Below, one piece after another: positions 52,023-59,953 of a stretch of DNA of 64,000 nucleotides. The position numbers and the translations under genes were made by a program. Source of the stretch: Nocardiopsis algeriensis (GTDB lineage: Bacteria; Actinomycetota; Actinomycetes; Streptosporangiales; Streptosporangiaceae); the NCBI RefSeq assembly GCF_014203695.1, contig NZ_JACHJO010000011.1, forward strand, positions 62,001-126,000, in the 5' to 3' direction. The stretch's first letter is position 1. Each line of letters opens with the position of its first letter. Under the pieces are notes generated by a model that searched no databases, was not told the origin of the DNA, and worked only from the letters and a program-made list of their open reading frames with translations.

Positions 52023-52823
52023 GTGCGCGTCTACACAGAGGTGTACGTCCGAGGGCTGCGCCGCCGTTCCACATATCGTGCGGCCACGCTCGGCGGGCTC
52101 TTCACCAACACCGTCTTCGGCTGCATCAACGCCGCCGTCATGCTCGCCCTGTTCGCCGCCCGTCCCGAGATCAACGGCTACGACGCGGAAGACGCCGTCA
52201 CCCAGGTCTTCGTCTGCCAGGCCCTCCTCGGCGTGGTCGCCGTCATGGGACCGCCGCTGGAGCTGGGTGAGCGCATCCGCAGCGGCGACGTCGGCACCGA
52301 CCTGCTGCGCCCGGTGTCCCTGCTCGGCTGGTGGTTGGCCGAGGACCTGGGCCGGGCCTCGTTCAACCTCCTCTTCCGGTCGGCGCCGATCCTGGGAGCC
52401 GGGGCGCTGCTGTTCGACCTCCGCCTGCCCGGGGAGGCCGGCCGCTGGCTGCTGGTCCTGACCTCCGTCGCGCTGGCCGCGCTGGTCTCCTTCGCCCTGC
52501 GCTACCTGTACGAGGTGGCCGGGTTCTGGCTCCTGGACACCCGGGGCGTGTGGGCGGTCATGGGGGTGTTCGGCCCGGTGGCAGCCGGAATGCTGATCCC
52601 GCTTCCCCTCTTCCCGCCCGGGGTGTCCGACGTGCTGCGGACGCTGCCGTGGGCGTCGATCGCGCAGATCCCCACCGAGATCGTCCTGGGCAAGGACGGC
52701 CTGCTCGGGGAAGGCGCCGCCGGCGGGCTGCTCCTGCAGGCGACGTGGGCCGCGCTCCTGCTGGCCCTGGGCGCGTGGGCCACCTCGCGGGCCACGCGCA
52801 GGGTGGTGGTCCAGGGTGGCTGA
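52023..52823 (+). CDS. ABC-2-type exporter permease 1
   Basis: 266 residues from the GTG at 52023 (VRVYTEVYVRGLRRRSTYRAATLGGLFTNTVFGC), with six hydrophobic segments. The pattern (STYRAAT...FTNTVFG, SGDVGTDLLRPVSL, LRYLYEVAGFWLLDTRGV, FPPGVSDVLRTLPWASIAQIP) fits ABC2_membrane_6/DUF990-type permeases. A further in-frame GTG at 51975 is possible; family members usually begin at the VYxE block, hence the later choice. It overlaps permease 2 by 8 bp. Together with the ATPase at 53659 it forms one exporter, substrate unknown. TATGTT near 51922-51927 may be its -10. Confidence 0.85.
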   Translation: MRVYTEVYVRGLRRRSTYRAATLGGLFTNTVFGCINAAVMLALFAARPEINGYDAEDAVTQVFVCQALLGVVAVMGPPLELGERIRSGDVGTDLLRPVSLLGWWLAEDLGRASFNLLFRSAPILGAGALLFDLRLPGEAGRWLLVLTSVALAALVSFALRYLYEVAGFWLLDTRGVWAVMGVFGPVAAGMLIPLPLFPPGVSDVLRTLPWASIAQIPTEIVLGKDGLLGEGAAGGLLLQATWAALLLALGAWATSRATRRVVVQGG

Positions 52824-53655
52824 CACCTCGTTCCGGCAGGCCGCCGACTCCGTGCTGTGGCCGCTCCGCTCCTATCTCCTGCTGGCCCGGACGTGGATGC
52901 GCGCCCAGGCCCAGTACCCCGTGTCGCTGCTGCTGACGGCCCTGGGCACCGGGCTGGCCGCGGTCAGCGAGATCCTCGCCGTCCTGGTCGTGTTCGACCA
53001 CGCCGGGGTCCTGGCCGGGTTCACCGTGGCCGAGGGGCTGCTGCTGGCGGGCACGGCCAACCTGGCCTTCGGCTGCGCCGACCTGCTCATGGGCGCGGTG
53101 GAGCGGCTGGGCGTGCACATCCGGGCCGGAAGCCTGGACACGATGCTGGTGCGCCCGGTCCCCCCTCTGGTGCAGCTGGCCACCGACCACTTCGCGCTGC
53201 GGCGCCTGGGCAAGATCGTGCCGGCCGCGGTGACGACCGGCGCGGCCCTGCACCTGTGCGACATCGACTGGACACTCGGCAAGGTACTGATGCTGCCGGT
53301 GCTGCTGGTGTCGGGGACCGCTGTCGCCGCCTCGGTGTGGGTGGCCGGCGCCTGCGTGCAGTTCTTCGCCACCGACTCCCGCGATGCCGCCAACAGCCTC
53401 ACCTACGGCGGGCAGGCCCTGACCGAGTACCCGCTCGCGATCTACGCCAAGGAGGTCGTGCTCGCGGTGACCTTCGCGGTTCCGCTGGCCTTCGTCGGCT
53501 GGCAGCCCGTCCTGTACCTGCTCGACCGCCCCGACCCCACCGGGCTGCCCGACGCCCTGCGCCTCGCCCCGCCCCTCGTCGCCCTCGTCTCGTGCGCGGC
53601 CGCCGCCCTGCTGTGGCGCCTGGGTCTGCGCCACTACCGATCCACCGGGAGCTGA
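52816..53655 (+). CDS. ABC-2-type exporter permease 2
   Basis: 279 residues with six hydrophobic segments. LLLARTWMRAQAQYPVSLLLTALGTGLAAVSEILAVLVVFDHAG, GSLDTMLVRPVPPLVQLATDHFALRRLGKIVPA, VQFFATDSRDAANSLTYGGQALTEYPLAIY and TFAVPLAFVGWQPVLYLLDR match the second permease of the same ABC2_membrane_6 pair. The GTG overlaps the first gene; the ATPase starts 3 bp after its stop. The two permeases differ enough to form a heterodimeric channel. Confidence 0.85.
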   Translation: MADTSFRQAADSVLWPLRSYLLLARTWMRAQAQYPVSLLLTALGTGLAAVSEILAVLVVFDHAGVLAGFTVAEGLLLAGTANLAFGCADLLMGAVERLGVHIRAGSLDTMLVRPVPPLVQLATDHFALRRLGKIVPAAVTTGAALHLCDIDWTLGKVLMLPVLLVSGTAVAASVWVAGACVQFFATDSRDAANSLTYGGQALTEYPLAIYAKEVVLAVTFAVPLAFVGWQPVLYLLDRPDPTGLPDALRLAPPLVALVSCAAAALLWRLGLRHYRSTGS

Positions 53656-53658
53656 CCG

Positions 53659-54651
53659 ATGACCGCACACGACACCGTCGTCGAGGCCCGGGGCCTCGGC
53701 CGCGACTTCACCGTCTCCGAGGGTCCCTTCCTGCGCCGCCGCAGGTGCACGGTCAGCGCCGTGCACGGCATCGACCTGACCGTGCGCTCCGGAGAGATCG
53801 TCGGCTACCTCGGCCCCAACGGCGCCGGCAAGAGCAGCACCATGAAGATGCTTACCGGCATCCTCACCCCCACGTCGGGCAGTCTGCGCGTGCTCGGCAT
53901 GGAGCCGTCGCGCCGCCGCACCCGCCTGGCCCGGCGGATCGGGGTGGTCTTCGGTCAGCGCACCACCCTGTGGTGGGACCTGCCCCTGCGCGACAGCCTG
54001 GAGCTGGCCCGGCACATGTACCGGGTCCCCGCCGCCGACCACGCCCGGCGCCTGGGCAGGCTCACCGAACTCCTGGAACTGGGGCCGTTCCTGGACACAC
54101 CGGTGCGCCGGCTCAGCCTGGGGCAGCGCATGCGCGGCGACCTGACGGCGGCCCTGCTGCACGGCCCCGACCTGCTGGTCCTGGACGAGCCGACCATCGG
54201 GCTGGACGTGGTGAGCAAGTCGGCCATCCGCGAGTTCCTGCTGCGGCTCAACACCGAGGAGGGCACGACGATCCTGCTGACCACGCACGACCTGGGCGAC
54301 GTCGAGCGCCTGTGCGAGCGCGTCGTGGTGATCGACCGGGGCAGCCTCGCCTACGACGGGAGCCTCGACGGGCTGCGCGCGAGCATGCCCGTTCCCCGGG
54401 TCCTGACGGTGGACCTGGCCGTCCCCGCACCGGCCCTGGAGGTGGAAGGCGCCCGGTGCGTGCGCGTGGAGGGGCCCCGACAGTGGCTGGAGCTGTCCGA
54501 CAACCCGGCCGCGGTGATCGCGCGGGTCACCCGGGACCACGGGGTCACCGACCTGACACTGCGCGAACCCGACATCGAGGGCGTGGTGGCCGCTCTGTAT
54601 CGGGGCTCGGCCCGCACCGGTGCCGACGGAACGCGTAGTTTGTCAGGGTGA
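53659..54651 (+). CDS. ABC exporter ATP-binding protein
   Basis: 330 residues. Walker A is GPNGAGKSS, the Q-loop is GVVFGQRTTLWW, the signature is LSLGQRMRGDLTAALL, Walker B is LLVLDEPTIGLD and the switch His lies in TTHDLGD. It is a single NBD of the NatA/DrrA class that dimerises and drives the two permeases just upstream. A C-terminal extension (about 250-330) is typical of ABC-2 exporters of drugs or glycoconjugates. Shares GTGA with the following DMT gene. Confidence 0.92.
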   Translation: MTAHDTVVEARGLGRDFTVSEGPFLRRRRCTVSAVHGIDLTVRSGEIVGYLGPNGAGKSSTMKMLTGILTPTSGSLRVLGMEPSRRRTRLARRIGVVFGQRTTLWWDLPLRDSLELARHMYRVPAADHARRLGRLTELLELGPFLDTPVRRLSLGQRMRGDLTAALLHGPDLLVLDEPTIGLDVVSKSAIREFLLRLNTEEGTTILLTTHDLGDVERLCERVVVIDRGSLAYDGSLDGLRASMPVPRVLTVDLAVPAPALEVEGARCVRVEGPRQWLELSDNPAAVIARVTRDHGVTDLTLREPDIEGVVAALYRGSARTGADGTRSLSG

Positions 54652-55535
54652 CGAACCCGGACCCGATCTGGTGGGGCGTCCTCTTCGCCCTGCTGTCGTG
54701 CACCTCCTACACCGCCGCCGCGGTGGCGCAGCGCCACCTCGCCACACGCATCGACGGTCCGCTCACCGGGGGAGGCCGGCTGGGGATGCTGCTGCGGCAC
54801 CCCCTGTGGTGGGTGTCCCTGCTGTTCAACTGCGGCCGGGCAGGCTTCCAGGTGGCGGCGGTGAGCAACGCACCGCTCACCGTGGTCCAGCCGCTGGGCG
54901 TGATGGTGCTGGTGTTCGGAATTCCCCTGTCGGCCCGGGTGGGCGGCCGCCGGGTCAGACGCTCCGAGTGGCTCGGTGCCGCGCTCACCGTGGTGTCTCT
55001 GGGAGCTCTGCTGTCGGTGGCGGTCACCAGTGGGACGGGCGGCGTGCTCGACGACGCCGGCTCGCTGGTGGTGGGGGGCGGAACGGCGGTGCTGCTGCTG
55101 GCCACCGCCTGGGCGGCGGGCCGGGTGCCCTCGGCGCGGTGGCGCAGCTACCTGCTGGCCGGGGCCGCCGGGGTGGCGTTCGGGGTCTCCTCCGCCACCA
55201 CCAAGACAGCGGTGGCGGTGATCGCCGCCGACGGGGTCGCCGGGCTGCTGCATCCGTCGACCCTGGCCACGCCGGTGATCGCCGTGCTCGGCCTGCTGCT
55301 GTCCCAGGCCGCCTACCAGGGGATGGACCTGGGCGCTCCGCTGGGGATCACGATCTTCGCCAACCCCGCCGCCGCGACCCTCGTCGGAATCGGGTTCATG
55401 GGCAAGTCCTACGCCGGCGGCTGGGCCGGAGCCGCCGTGGCACTGGTGAGCGCCCTGGCCGCGGCCCAGGGGGTCCGGCTGCTGACCGTCACGCCCCGCA
55501 CCGCGGAGGACGGAAGGGTCCCGGCCGCGGAGTAA
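54648..55535 (+). CDS. DMT-superfamily transporter (EamA-like)
   Basis: 295 residues, about ten hydrophobic helices. SCTSYTAAAVAQRHLATR near the start, NCGRAGFQVAAVSNAPLTVVQPLGVMVLVFGIPLSARVGGRRVRRSEWLGAALTVVSLGALL, and the second half AYQGMDLGAPLGITIFANPAAATLVGIGFMGKS show the duplicated DMT fold. It overlaps the ABC ATPase by 4 bp, so it belongs to the same operon. Substrate unknown; small metabolite efflux is the usual role. Confidence 0.82.
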   Translation: MTNPDPIWWGVLFALLSCTSYTAAAVAQRHLATRIDGPLTGGGRLGMLLRHPLWWVSLLFNCGRAGFQVAAVSNAPLTVVQPLGVMVLVFGIPLSARVGGRRVRRSEWLGAALTVVSLGALLSVAVTSGTGGVLDDAGSLVVGGGTAVLLLATAWAAGRVPSARWRSYLLAGAAGVAFGVSSATTKTAVAVIAADGVAGLLHPSTLATPVIAVLGLLLSQAAYQGMDLGAPLGITIFANPAAATLVGIGFMGKSYAGGWAGAAVALVSALAAAQGVRLLTVTPRTAEDGRVPAAE

Positions 55536-55625
55536 GCCGCGGCCGCGGCGAGGCGCGGACCGAGGATGAAAGGATCCTCATGTTCGCTTCATCCCGGGTT
55601 CCCGTCGGCACGGGACGCTGCAGGT

Positions 55626-55988
55626 ATGAGATCACCGCTCGTTCCGCTCGTCACCGCCGCGATCGCGACCCTCCTCGCCGGAGGAGTCGCCCTCGCATGG
55701 GCGATGTCCCCCGGGGCACCGGAGTCCTCCTCCCCCGCCGAGGTCGTGGTGGGCGGGTCGCCGGGGTCCGCGCCGAGCGGGAGCCCGCCGCCGGAGGGCG
55801 TGGTCGCGCCCCCGCCGCCGGTGACCGGAGACGGCGCTCCGGACGGTCGCGGTCCCGACTCCGCCGAGCCTCCGCCCTCCACCGGGGAGGAACCGGCCGG
55901 CTCCCCCCTCGTTCCCTGTGACGACGATGACGACGATGACGACGGCGAGGACGACGACTGCGAGGAGGACGACGACGATGACGACTGA
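55626..55988 (+). CDS. Secreted acidic protein with poly-Asp C-terminus
   Basis: 120 residues from the ATG at 55626. An N-terminal membrane/signal segment (PLVPLVTAAIATLLAGGVALAWAM) precedes a Pro/Gly/Ser-rich stretch. The end has two runs of six or more Asp with Glu and two Cys (positions 55918-55985). No family recognised. Poly-Asp tails bind Ca2+ or other cations and occur in biomineralisation proteins. The acidic codons contain the GAGGAGG ribosome site of the kinase gene, and the genes overlap by 11 bp, so translation is coupled. It is likely an extracytoplasmic cation-binding partner of the kinase. Confidence 0.68.
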   Translation: MRSPLVPLVTAAIATLLAGGVALAWAMSPGAPESSSPAEVVVGGSPGSAPSGSPPPEGVVAPPPPVTGDGAPDGRGPDSAEPPPSTGEEPAGSPLVPCDDDDDDDDGEDDDCEEDDDDDD

Positions 55989-57537
55989 CCCCGGCGCGGG
56001 CGCGGACTCCTCCGCCGAGGGCCGCGCGGGAGCTGCCGCCTCGCGGGTCCGGTCGTCGACCACCGCCCTGTTCCCCACCATGGTCCTGCGCGGCCCCGTA
56101 CCGGAGCCCGGACAGCGGCGGCGGATCCCCGCACGGCTCATCATCATGGCGTGGGTCGTCCTGCTGATGGCCCTCGTCCTGGCCCTCGTCAACGTCGTCA
56201 CCTGGAGCGCGCTGGCCGCAAAGCTGGACGAGCGGGTCGACCGTGCGCTCACCCAGGAACTGGGTGAGTTCCAGGAGTTCGCCGGGGTCGGTGTCGACCC
56301 CGCGACCGGTGAGGCCTTCACCGACGTGTCCTCGCTCGTACGGGTGTACCTGGAGCGCCAGTACCCGGACGAGTCGGAGATCCTCTTCGGCTGGACGGAG
56401 GACGCCTCGGACGCCGGCGGGCCCGGGCGCATCCGCCAGGGGCAGGAACCGCCCTTCGACCTGTCGGCCGAACCCGCGATGGTCGAGGAGGTCCTCGGGG
56501 ACCCGGGCGGACGCGGCGTGCTCGACACCCCCGCGGGGCCGGTGGAGTGGGCGAAGGTGCGCGTGCTGCCGCCCGACGGGACGGGAGCCGCCGGCTGGTT
56601 CGTCATCGGCTACTTCACCGAGCGCGACCAGGAGACGGTGGACTCCACCGTGCGGACGATCGTGCTCGTCAGCCTGGTGGGGCTGCTCGCCGCCGGCGCC
56701 GCCGCCTGGTGGGTGGCCGGCGTCATCCTCGCACCCGCACGGTTGGTCCGCGAAGCGGCCGCGCAGATCACCGAGGAGGACCTCACCCAGCGCATCGACG
56801 TCTCCGGACGCGACGACATCGCGGCCCTCGCCGAGCAGTTCAACAGCATGCTGGACCGCTTGGAGGCCGCCTTCACCGAGCAGAGGCGGTTCGTCGACGA
56901 CGCCGGGCACGAACTGCGCACCCCCATCACCATCGTGCGCGGGCACCTGGAGCTGATGGGCGACGACCCCGAGGAGCGCCGCGAGGTGGTGCGCCTGGTC
57001 ACCGACGAGCTGGACCGGATGGGGCGGATCGTGGAGGACATGCTGCTGCTCGCCAAGTCGCAGCAGCCCGATTTCGTGCGTCCCCGGGAGGTGTCGCTGG
57101 CGGAGCTGACCAGTGACATCGACGCCAAGGTGCGTACGCTCGGCGACCGCGACTGGCGGCTGGAGTCGGTGGCCGAGGGCACGTGGCGGCTCGATCCGCA
57201 GCGCATCACCCAGGCCGTGGTGCAGCTGGCCGCCAACGCCGTCCGGCACACCGAAACCGGGTCGGTACTGCGGACCGGTTCGGTCGTCGTCGGCTCCGAC
57301 GTCCTGTTCTGGGTCACCGACCACGGCCCCGGGATCCCCGCCGAGGAGCACGGCCGCGTCTTCGAGCGCTTCTCCCGCGTCGGGAACACGTCCCGGGGCG
57401 ACCGGGGCGCCGGCCTGGGCCTGGCCATCGTCCGGGCCATCACCGAGGCGCACCGGGGGCGGGTCGACCTGCGCTCGGCGCCCGGGGAGGGGTCCACCTT
57501 CACCCTCGTCGTCCCCCGGGGAAGGGAGCACGCGTGA
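55978..57537 (+). CDS. HAMP-type sensor histidine kinase
   Basis: 519 residues. Helix TM1 is at about 53-75 (ARLIIMAWVVLLMALVLALVNVVTW), an extracytoplasmic domain follows (about 76-220), TM2 is at about 225-245, then HAMP. The H-box is RRFVDDAGHELRTPITIVRGHLELM with His311 as phospho-acceptor. N-box VQLAANAVRHTETG, G1 VTDHGPGIP, G2 RGAGLGLAIVRA. The ATG at 55978 is set by GAGGAGG 9 nt upstream. Overlaps the response regulator by 4 bp (GTGA). Likely senses an extracellular ion or envelope cue, together with the acidic protein; inference. Confidence 0.9.
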   Translation: MTTDPGAGADSSAEGRAGAAASRVRSSTTALFPTMVLRGPVPEPGQRRRIPARLIIMAWVVLLMALVLALVNVVTWSALAAKLDERVDRALTQELGEFQEFAGVGVDPATGEAFTDVSSLVRVYLERQYPDESEILFGWTEDASDAGGPGRIRQGQEPPFDLSAEPAMVEEVLGDPGGRGVLDTPAGPVEWAKVRVLPPDGTGAAGWFVIGYFTERDQETVDSTVRTIVLVSLVGLLAAGAAAWWVAGVILAPARLVREAAAQITEEDLTQRIDVSGRDDIAALAEQFNSMLDRLEAAFTEQRRFVDDAGHELRTPITIVRGHLELMGDDPEERREVVRLVTDELDRMGRIVEDMLLLAKSQQPDFVRPREVSLAELTSDIDAKVRTLGDRDWRLESVAEGTWRLDPQRITQAVVQLAANAVRHTETGSVLRTGSVVVGSDVLFWVTDHGPGIPAEEHGRVFERFSRVGNTSRGDRGAGLGLAIVRAITEAHRGRVDLRSAPGEGSTFTLVVPRGREHA

Positions 57538-58199
57538 GCCGCATCCTCATCGTCGAGGACGAGGAGAGGATCGCCTCGTTCGTCCGCAAGGGCCTGGCGG
57601 CCGGAGGATTCGCGACGACGGTCGTGGCCACCGGCGCGGAGGCGGTCGACCACGCGGTGACCGGCGGGTTCGACCTCATGCTCCTGGACCTGGGGCTGCC
57701 CGACACCGACGGCTTCGACGTGCTGCGACGGATCCGCGCGCTCGGTGTGGACATGCCGGTGGTGATCCTGACCGCGCGCGACGGGGTGCGGGACACGGTG
57801 ACCGGGTTGGAGATCGGCGCGGACGACTACGTCACCAAGCCGTTCCGGTTCGAGGAGCTGCTGGCGCGGGTGCGGCTGCGGATGCGCAGGGAGCGCCCGG
57901 TCGACCTCACGGTGCTGCGCGCCGGAGGGCTCGCTCTGGACCTGCGTACCCGCCGGGTGGCGGTCGGAGGCGGCACCGTCGACCTGACCGCGCGCGAGTT
58001 CGCCCTGCTGGAACTGCTGATGCGCCATCCCGGCCAGGTGCTGAGCCGCCAGCAGATGCTGTCCCACGTGTGGGGTTACGACCACGATCCCGGGTCGAAC
58101 GTGGTCGACGTGTTCGTGCGCGCCCTGCGCCGCAAGGTGGGGGCCGACCGGATCGTCACCGTGCGCGGCATGGGATATCGGTTCGAGGACCGGTCCTGA
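57534..58199 (+). CDS. OmpR/PhoB-family response regulator
   Basis: 221 residues. The receiver domain has LIVEDEERIASF, Asp in FDLMLLDLGLPDTDG, ILTARDG and DDYVTKPF (Lys). The winged-helix output domain is FALLELLMRHPGQVLSRQQMLSHVWGYDHDPGSNVVDVFVRALRRKVG. The GTG overlaps the kinase stop, with GAAGGGAG upstream. It is the cognate regulator of the kinase. The first likely target is the DUF4956/VTC pair 150 bp downstream, which has its own promoter. Confidence 0.93.
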   Translation: MSRILIVEDEERIASFVRKGLAAGGFATTVVATGAEAVDHAVTGGFDLMLLDLGLPDTDGFDVLRRIRALGVDMPVVILTARDGVRDTVTGLEIGADDYVTKPFRFEELLARVRLRMRRERPVDLTVLRAGGLALDLRTRRVAVGGGTVDLTAREFALLELLMRHPGQVLSRQQMLSHVWGYDHDPGSNVVDVFVRALRRKVGADRIVTVRGMGYRFEDRS

Positions 58200-58236
58200 G
58201 CCCGGCCTGCGGGGACCTTTCAGCCGCACAGAACAA

Positions 58237-58265
58237 TTGACATAAATCGGGGTGAAACAAGTATT
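58237..58265 (+). promoter_or_regulatory. Candidate promoter of DUF4956-VTC operon
   Basis: TTGACA (58237-58242), 17-nt spacer, AGTATT (58260-58265) in a clearly AT-rich stretch. The -10 is imperfect. Confidence 0.5.
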
Positions 58266-58346
58266 TCCACCTCAACCCTGTTTTCCATGAGACCCTTTTC
58301 ATCCAATACTCATGAATACATCATCCCAGCTCTTTAGGATGAGATC

Positions 58347-58937
58347 ATGTTCTGGTTCGCGCTGTCGGTCGACCTGACCGCAATCATGATTCTGTCGTAC
58401 GCCATTTATTTTCGCCGCCACGGGCGCCGGGACCTGCTGCTGGCCTACATTTCCCTCAACACCGGGATCTTCGCCGTCGTTTCGGTCCTGGGCAACCAGC
58501 AAGTCGGAATGGCCGTCGGTTTCGGTCTGTTCGGTGTCCTGGCCATCCTGCGCCTGAGGTCCGACCTCATCAGCCAGGGGGAGATCGGCTATTACTTCAC
58601 CTCGATCACCCTGGGTCTGATCAATGCGGTCGCCTCCTCACCCTGGATGCTGCTGGGGATGAACGCGCTCATGCTCGGCGTGCTGTACGCGGCGGACCAC
58701 CCCCTGCTCCTCTCCCGGCACGGGCGGCGCATGCTCACCCTGGACGTGGTGCACGAGGACCCCGTGTCGCTGCGGCAGGATCTCTCGGCGCGGCTGCACG
58801 GACAGGTCACCCGCGTGGACGTGATGGAGATCGACTACGTGCGCGACCTGATGGTGGTCGACGTGCGCTTCCAGGCGGCCCCGCACGAGCGTGCTCCCCG
58901 CCGCTCCTTCTTCAACGCCCGGGCAGGTGCCAGGTGA
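58347..58937 (+). CDS. DUF4956 polytopic membrane protein
   Basis: 196 residues, about four transmembrane helices in the first 115: MFWFALSVDLTAIMILSYAIYF, FAVVSVLGNQQVGMAVGFGLFGVLAILRLRSDLISQGEIGYYFTSITLGLINAV, WMLLGMNALMLGVLYA. A cytoplasmic C-terminal domain follows (DVVHEDPVSLRQDLSARL...VDVMEIDYVRDLMVVDVRF). DUF4956 proteins are found next to VTC-domain proteins in many bacteria. AGGATGAG precedes the ATG. It shares 4 bp (GTGA) with the VTC gene, so they work together. Probably the membrane channel or anchor for polyphosphate made by the partner; inference from yeast VTC, where the helices form the channel. Confidence 0.85.
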   Translation: MFWFALSVDLTAIMILSYAIYFRRHGRRDLLLAYISLNTGIFAVVSVLGNQQVGMAVGFGLFGVLAILRLRSDLISQGEIGYYFTSITLGLINAVASSPWMLLGMNALMLGVLYAADHPLLLSRHGRRMLTLDVVHEDPVSLRQDLSARLHGQVTRVDVMEIDYVRDLMVVDVRFQAAPHERAPRRSFFNARAGAR

Positions 58938-59725
58938 GCACTCCCCGGCTGTCCCCCGCCGAGCTCCGCGACCTGGCTCCGCTGTCGCTGGAGGAGGTCA
59001 ACGAGCGCGCGGCCCTGATCACGCGCAGCTGCCGCAAGTACCTCTTTCCCGCCGACCTGCTGCCCGAGCTGTTCACGGGGCAGTTCGGAGTGCTGGAGAT
59101 CGAGGGCCTGCGCTCCTTCCGCTACTCGTCGACCTACCTGGACACCCCGTGCCTGCAGACCTTCCGCGACCACCGGCAGGGACGGCGTCTGCGCTTCAAG
59201 GCCAGGGTGCGGACCTACCTGGACACGGGGACGCGCATGTTCGAGGTCAAGGCGAAAGGGGCCCGGGGGCTCACCGAGAAGGTCAGAACGGCCTACGACG
59301 GCCCGCCCGACCAGCTCGTCCCCGCCATGCGGCGGTTTCTGGAGGACACCCTCGCCGGGTACGGGATCTCCCCGCCCGGACCCCTGGTCGCGAGCGCGGT
59401 GACCGATTACCGGAGGACGACGATCGTGGCGCTCTCCGGCGAGGAGCGGGTGACGGTCGACACCGACCTGGTGGGCAGGCGCGGAGGCCGGTCGGTGCGG
59501 ATGCGGCCGGACACGGTGCTGCTGGAGGTCAAGACCCGGGGCGGCCTCACCCCGACCGAACGCCGTCTGCACCGGCACGGTTTCCGCGAGGTCAGGTTCA
59601 GCAAGTACACAACGACGGTTGCCGCACTGGAACCGGGCATGCGGGGCAACCCCTGGCACCGCGCGATGGCCGCACACCTGGACCGGCCCCGGGCGGACGA
59701 CCTGGTGGAGGACCTCTCGGCCTGA
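58934..59725 (+). CDS. VTC-domain protein, putative polyphosphate polymerase
   Basis: 263 residues forming a triphosphate-tunnel fold. Positively charged and acidic tunnel residues are visible in CRKYLFP, FRYSSTYLDTP, RLRFKARVRTYLDTGTRMFEVKAKG, VTDYRRTTIVAL, VTVDTDLV and VLLEVKTRG, ending FSKYTTTVAAL. In yeast VTC4 this domain makes polyphosphate from ATP. The bacterial role is unproven, but the residues are kept. Operon with DUF4956; no CotH kinase gene is adjacent, unlike many such clusters. A parS-like palindrome begins one base after the stop. Confidence 0.85.
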   Translation: MSTPRLSPAELRDLAPLSLEEVNERAALITRSCRKYLFPADLLPELFTGQFGVLEIEGLRSFRYSSTYLDTPCLQTFRDHRQGRRLRFKARVRTYLDTGTRMFEVKAKGARGLTEKVRTAYDGPPDQLVPAMRRFLEDTLAGYGISPPGPLVASAVTDYRRTTIVALSGEERVTVDTDLVGRRGGRSVRMRPDTVLLEVKTRGGLTPTERRLHRHGFREVRFSKYTTTVAALEPGMRGNPWHRAMAAHLDRPRADDLVEDLSA

Positions 59726-59726
59726 C

Positions 59727-59740
59727 GTTTCACGTGAAAC
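59727..59740. promoter_or_regulatory. parS-like ParB-binding site
   Basis: Perfect 14-bp palindrome GTTTCACGTGAAAC, identical to the core of actinobacterial and Bacillus parS. It lies one base after the VTC stop codon, in a gene end, a usual place for such sites. Only one copy is in this window. Confidence 0.78.
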
Positions 59741-59749
59741 GCCGGAGGT

Positions 59750-59784
59750 GGCCACCGTCCCGTATCCGATGCGGGACGGTGGCC
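59750..59784 (+). terminator. Terminator after VTC gene
   Basis: GGCCACCGTCCCG pairs with CGGGACGGTGGCC around a 9-nt loop. Confidence 0.82.
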
Positions 59785-59920
59785 GGGCCGGGACCCTCCC
59801 CGCTACAAGAAGGGCCGTCCGGCTGCTCCAGATCTTGCCAGGTCCGGCGCACGGCGTCACGGCCTCCGGGGCGTCCTTCCCCGGCCGGGGGCGCGGAAGC
59901 GGGCAATCCCGCACACGGAA

Positions 59921-59948
59921 GAGGCGCCCACCTGCCGGTGGGCGCCTC
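59921..59948 (-). terminator. Terminator of PAP2 gene
   Basis: GAGGCGCCCACC pairs with GGTGGGCGCCTC around a TGCC loop, 5 bp past the minus-strand stop. Confidence 0.82.
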
Positions 59949-59953
59949 GTGTC

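Noticed and set aside
55918..55985. Microsatellite or sequencing artefact in the Asp-rich run
   Set aside because: The GAC/GAT/GAG mixture is not a pure repeat, includes two Cys codons and contains the kinase ribosome site, so it looks like real coding sequence.
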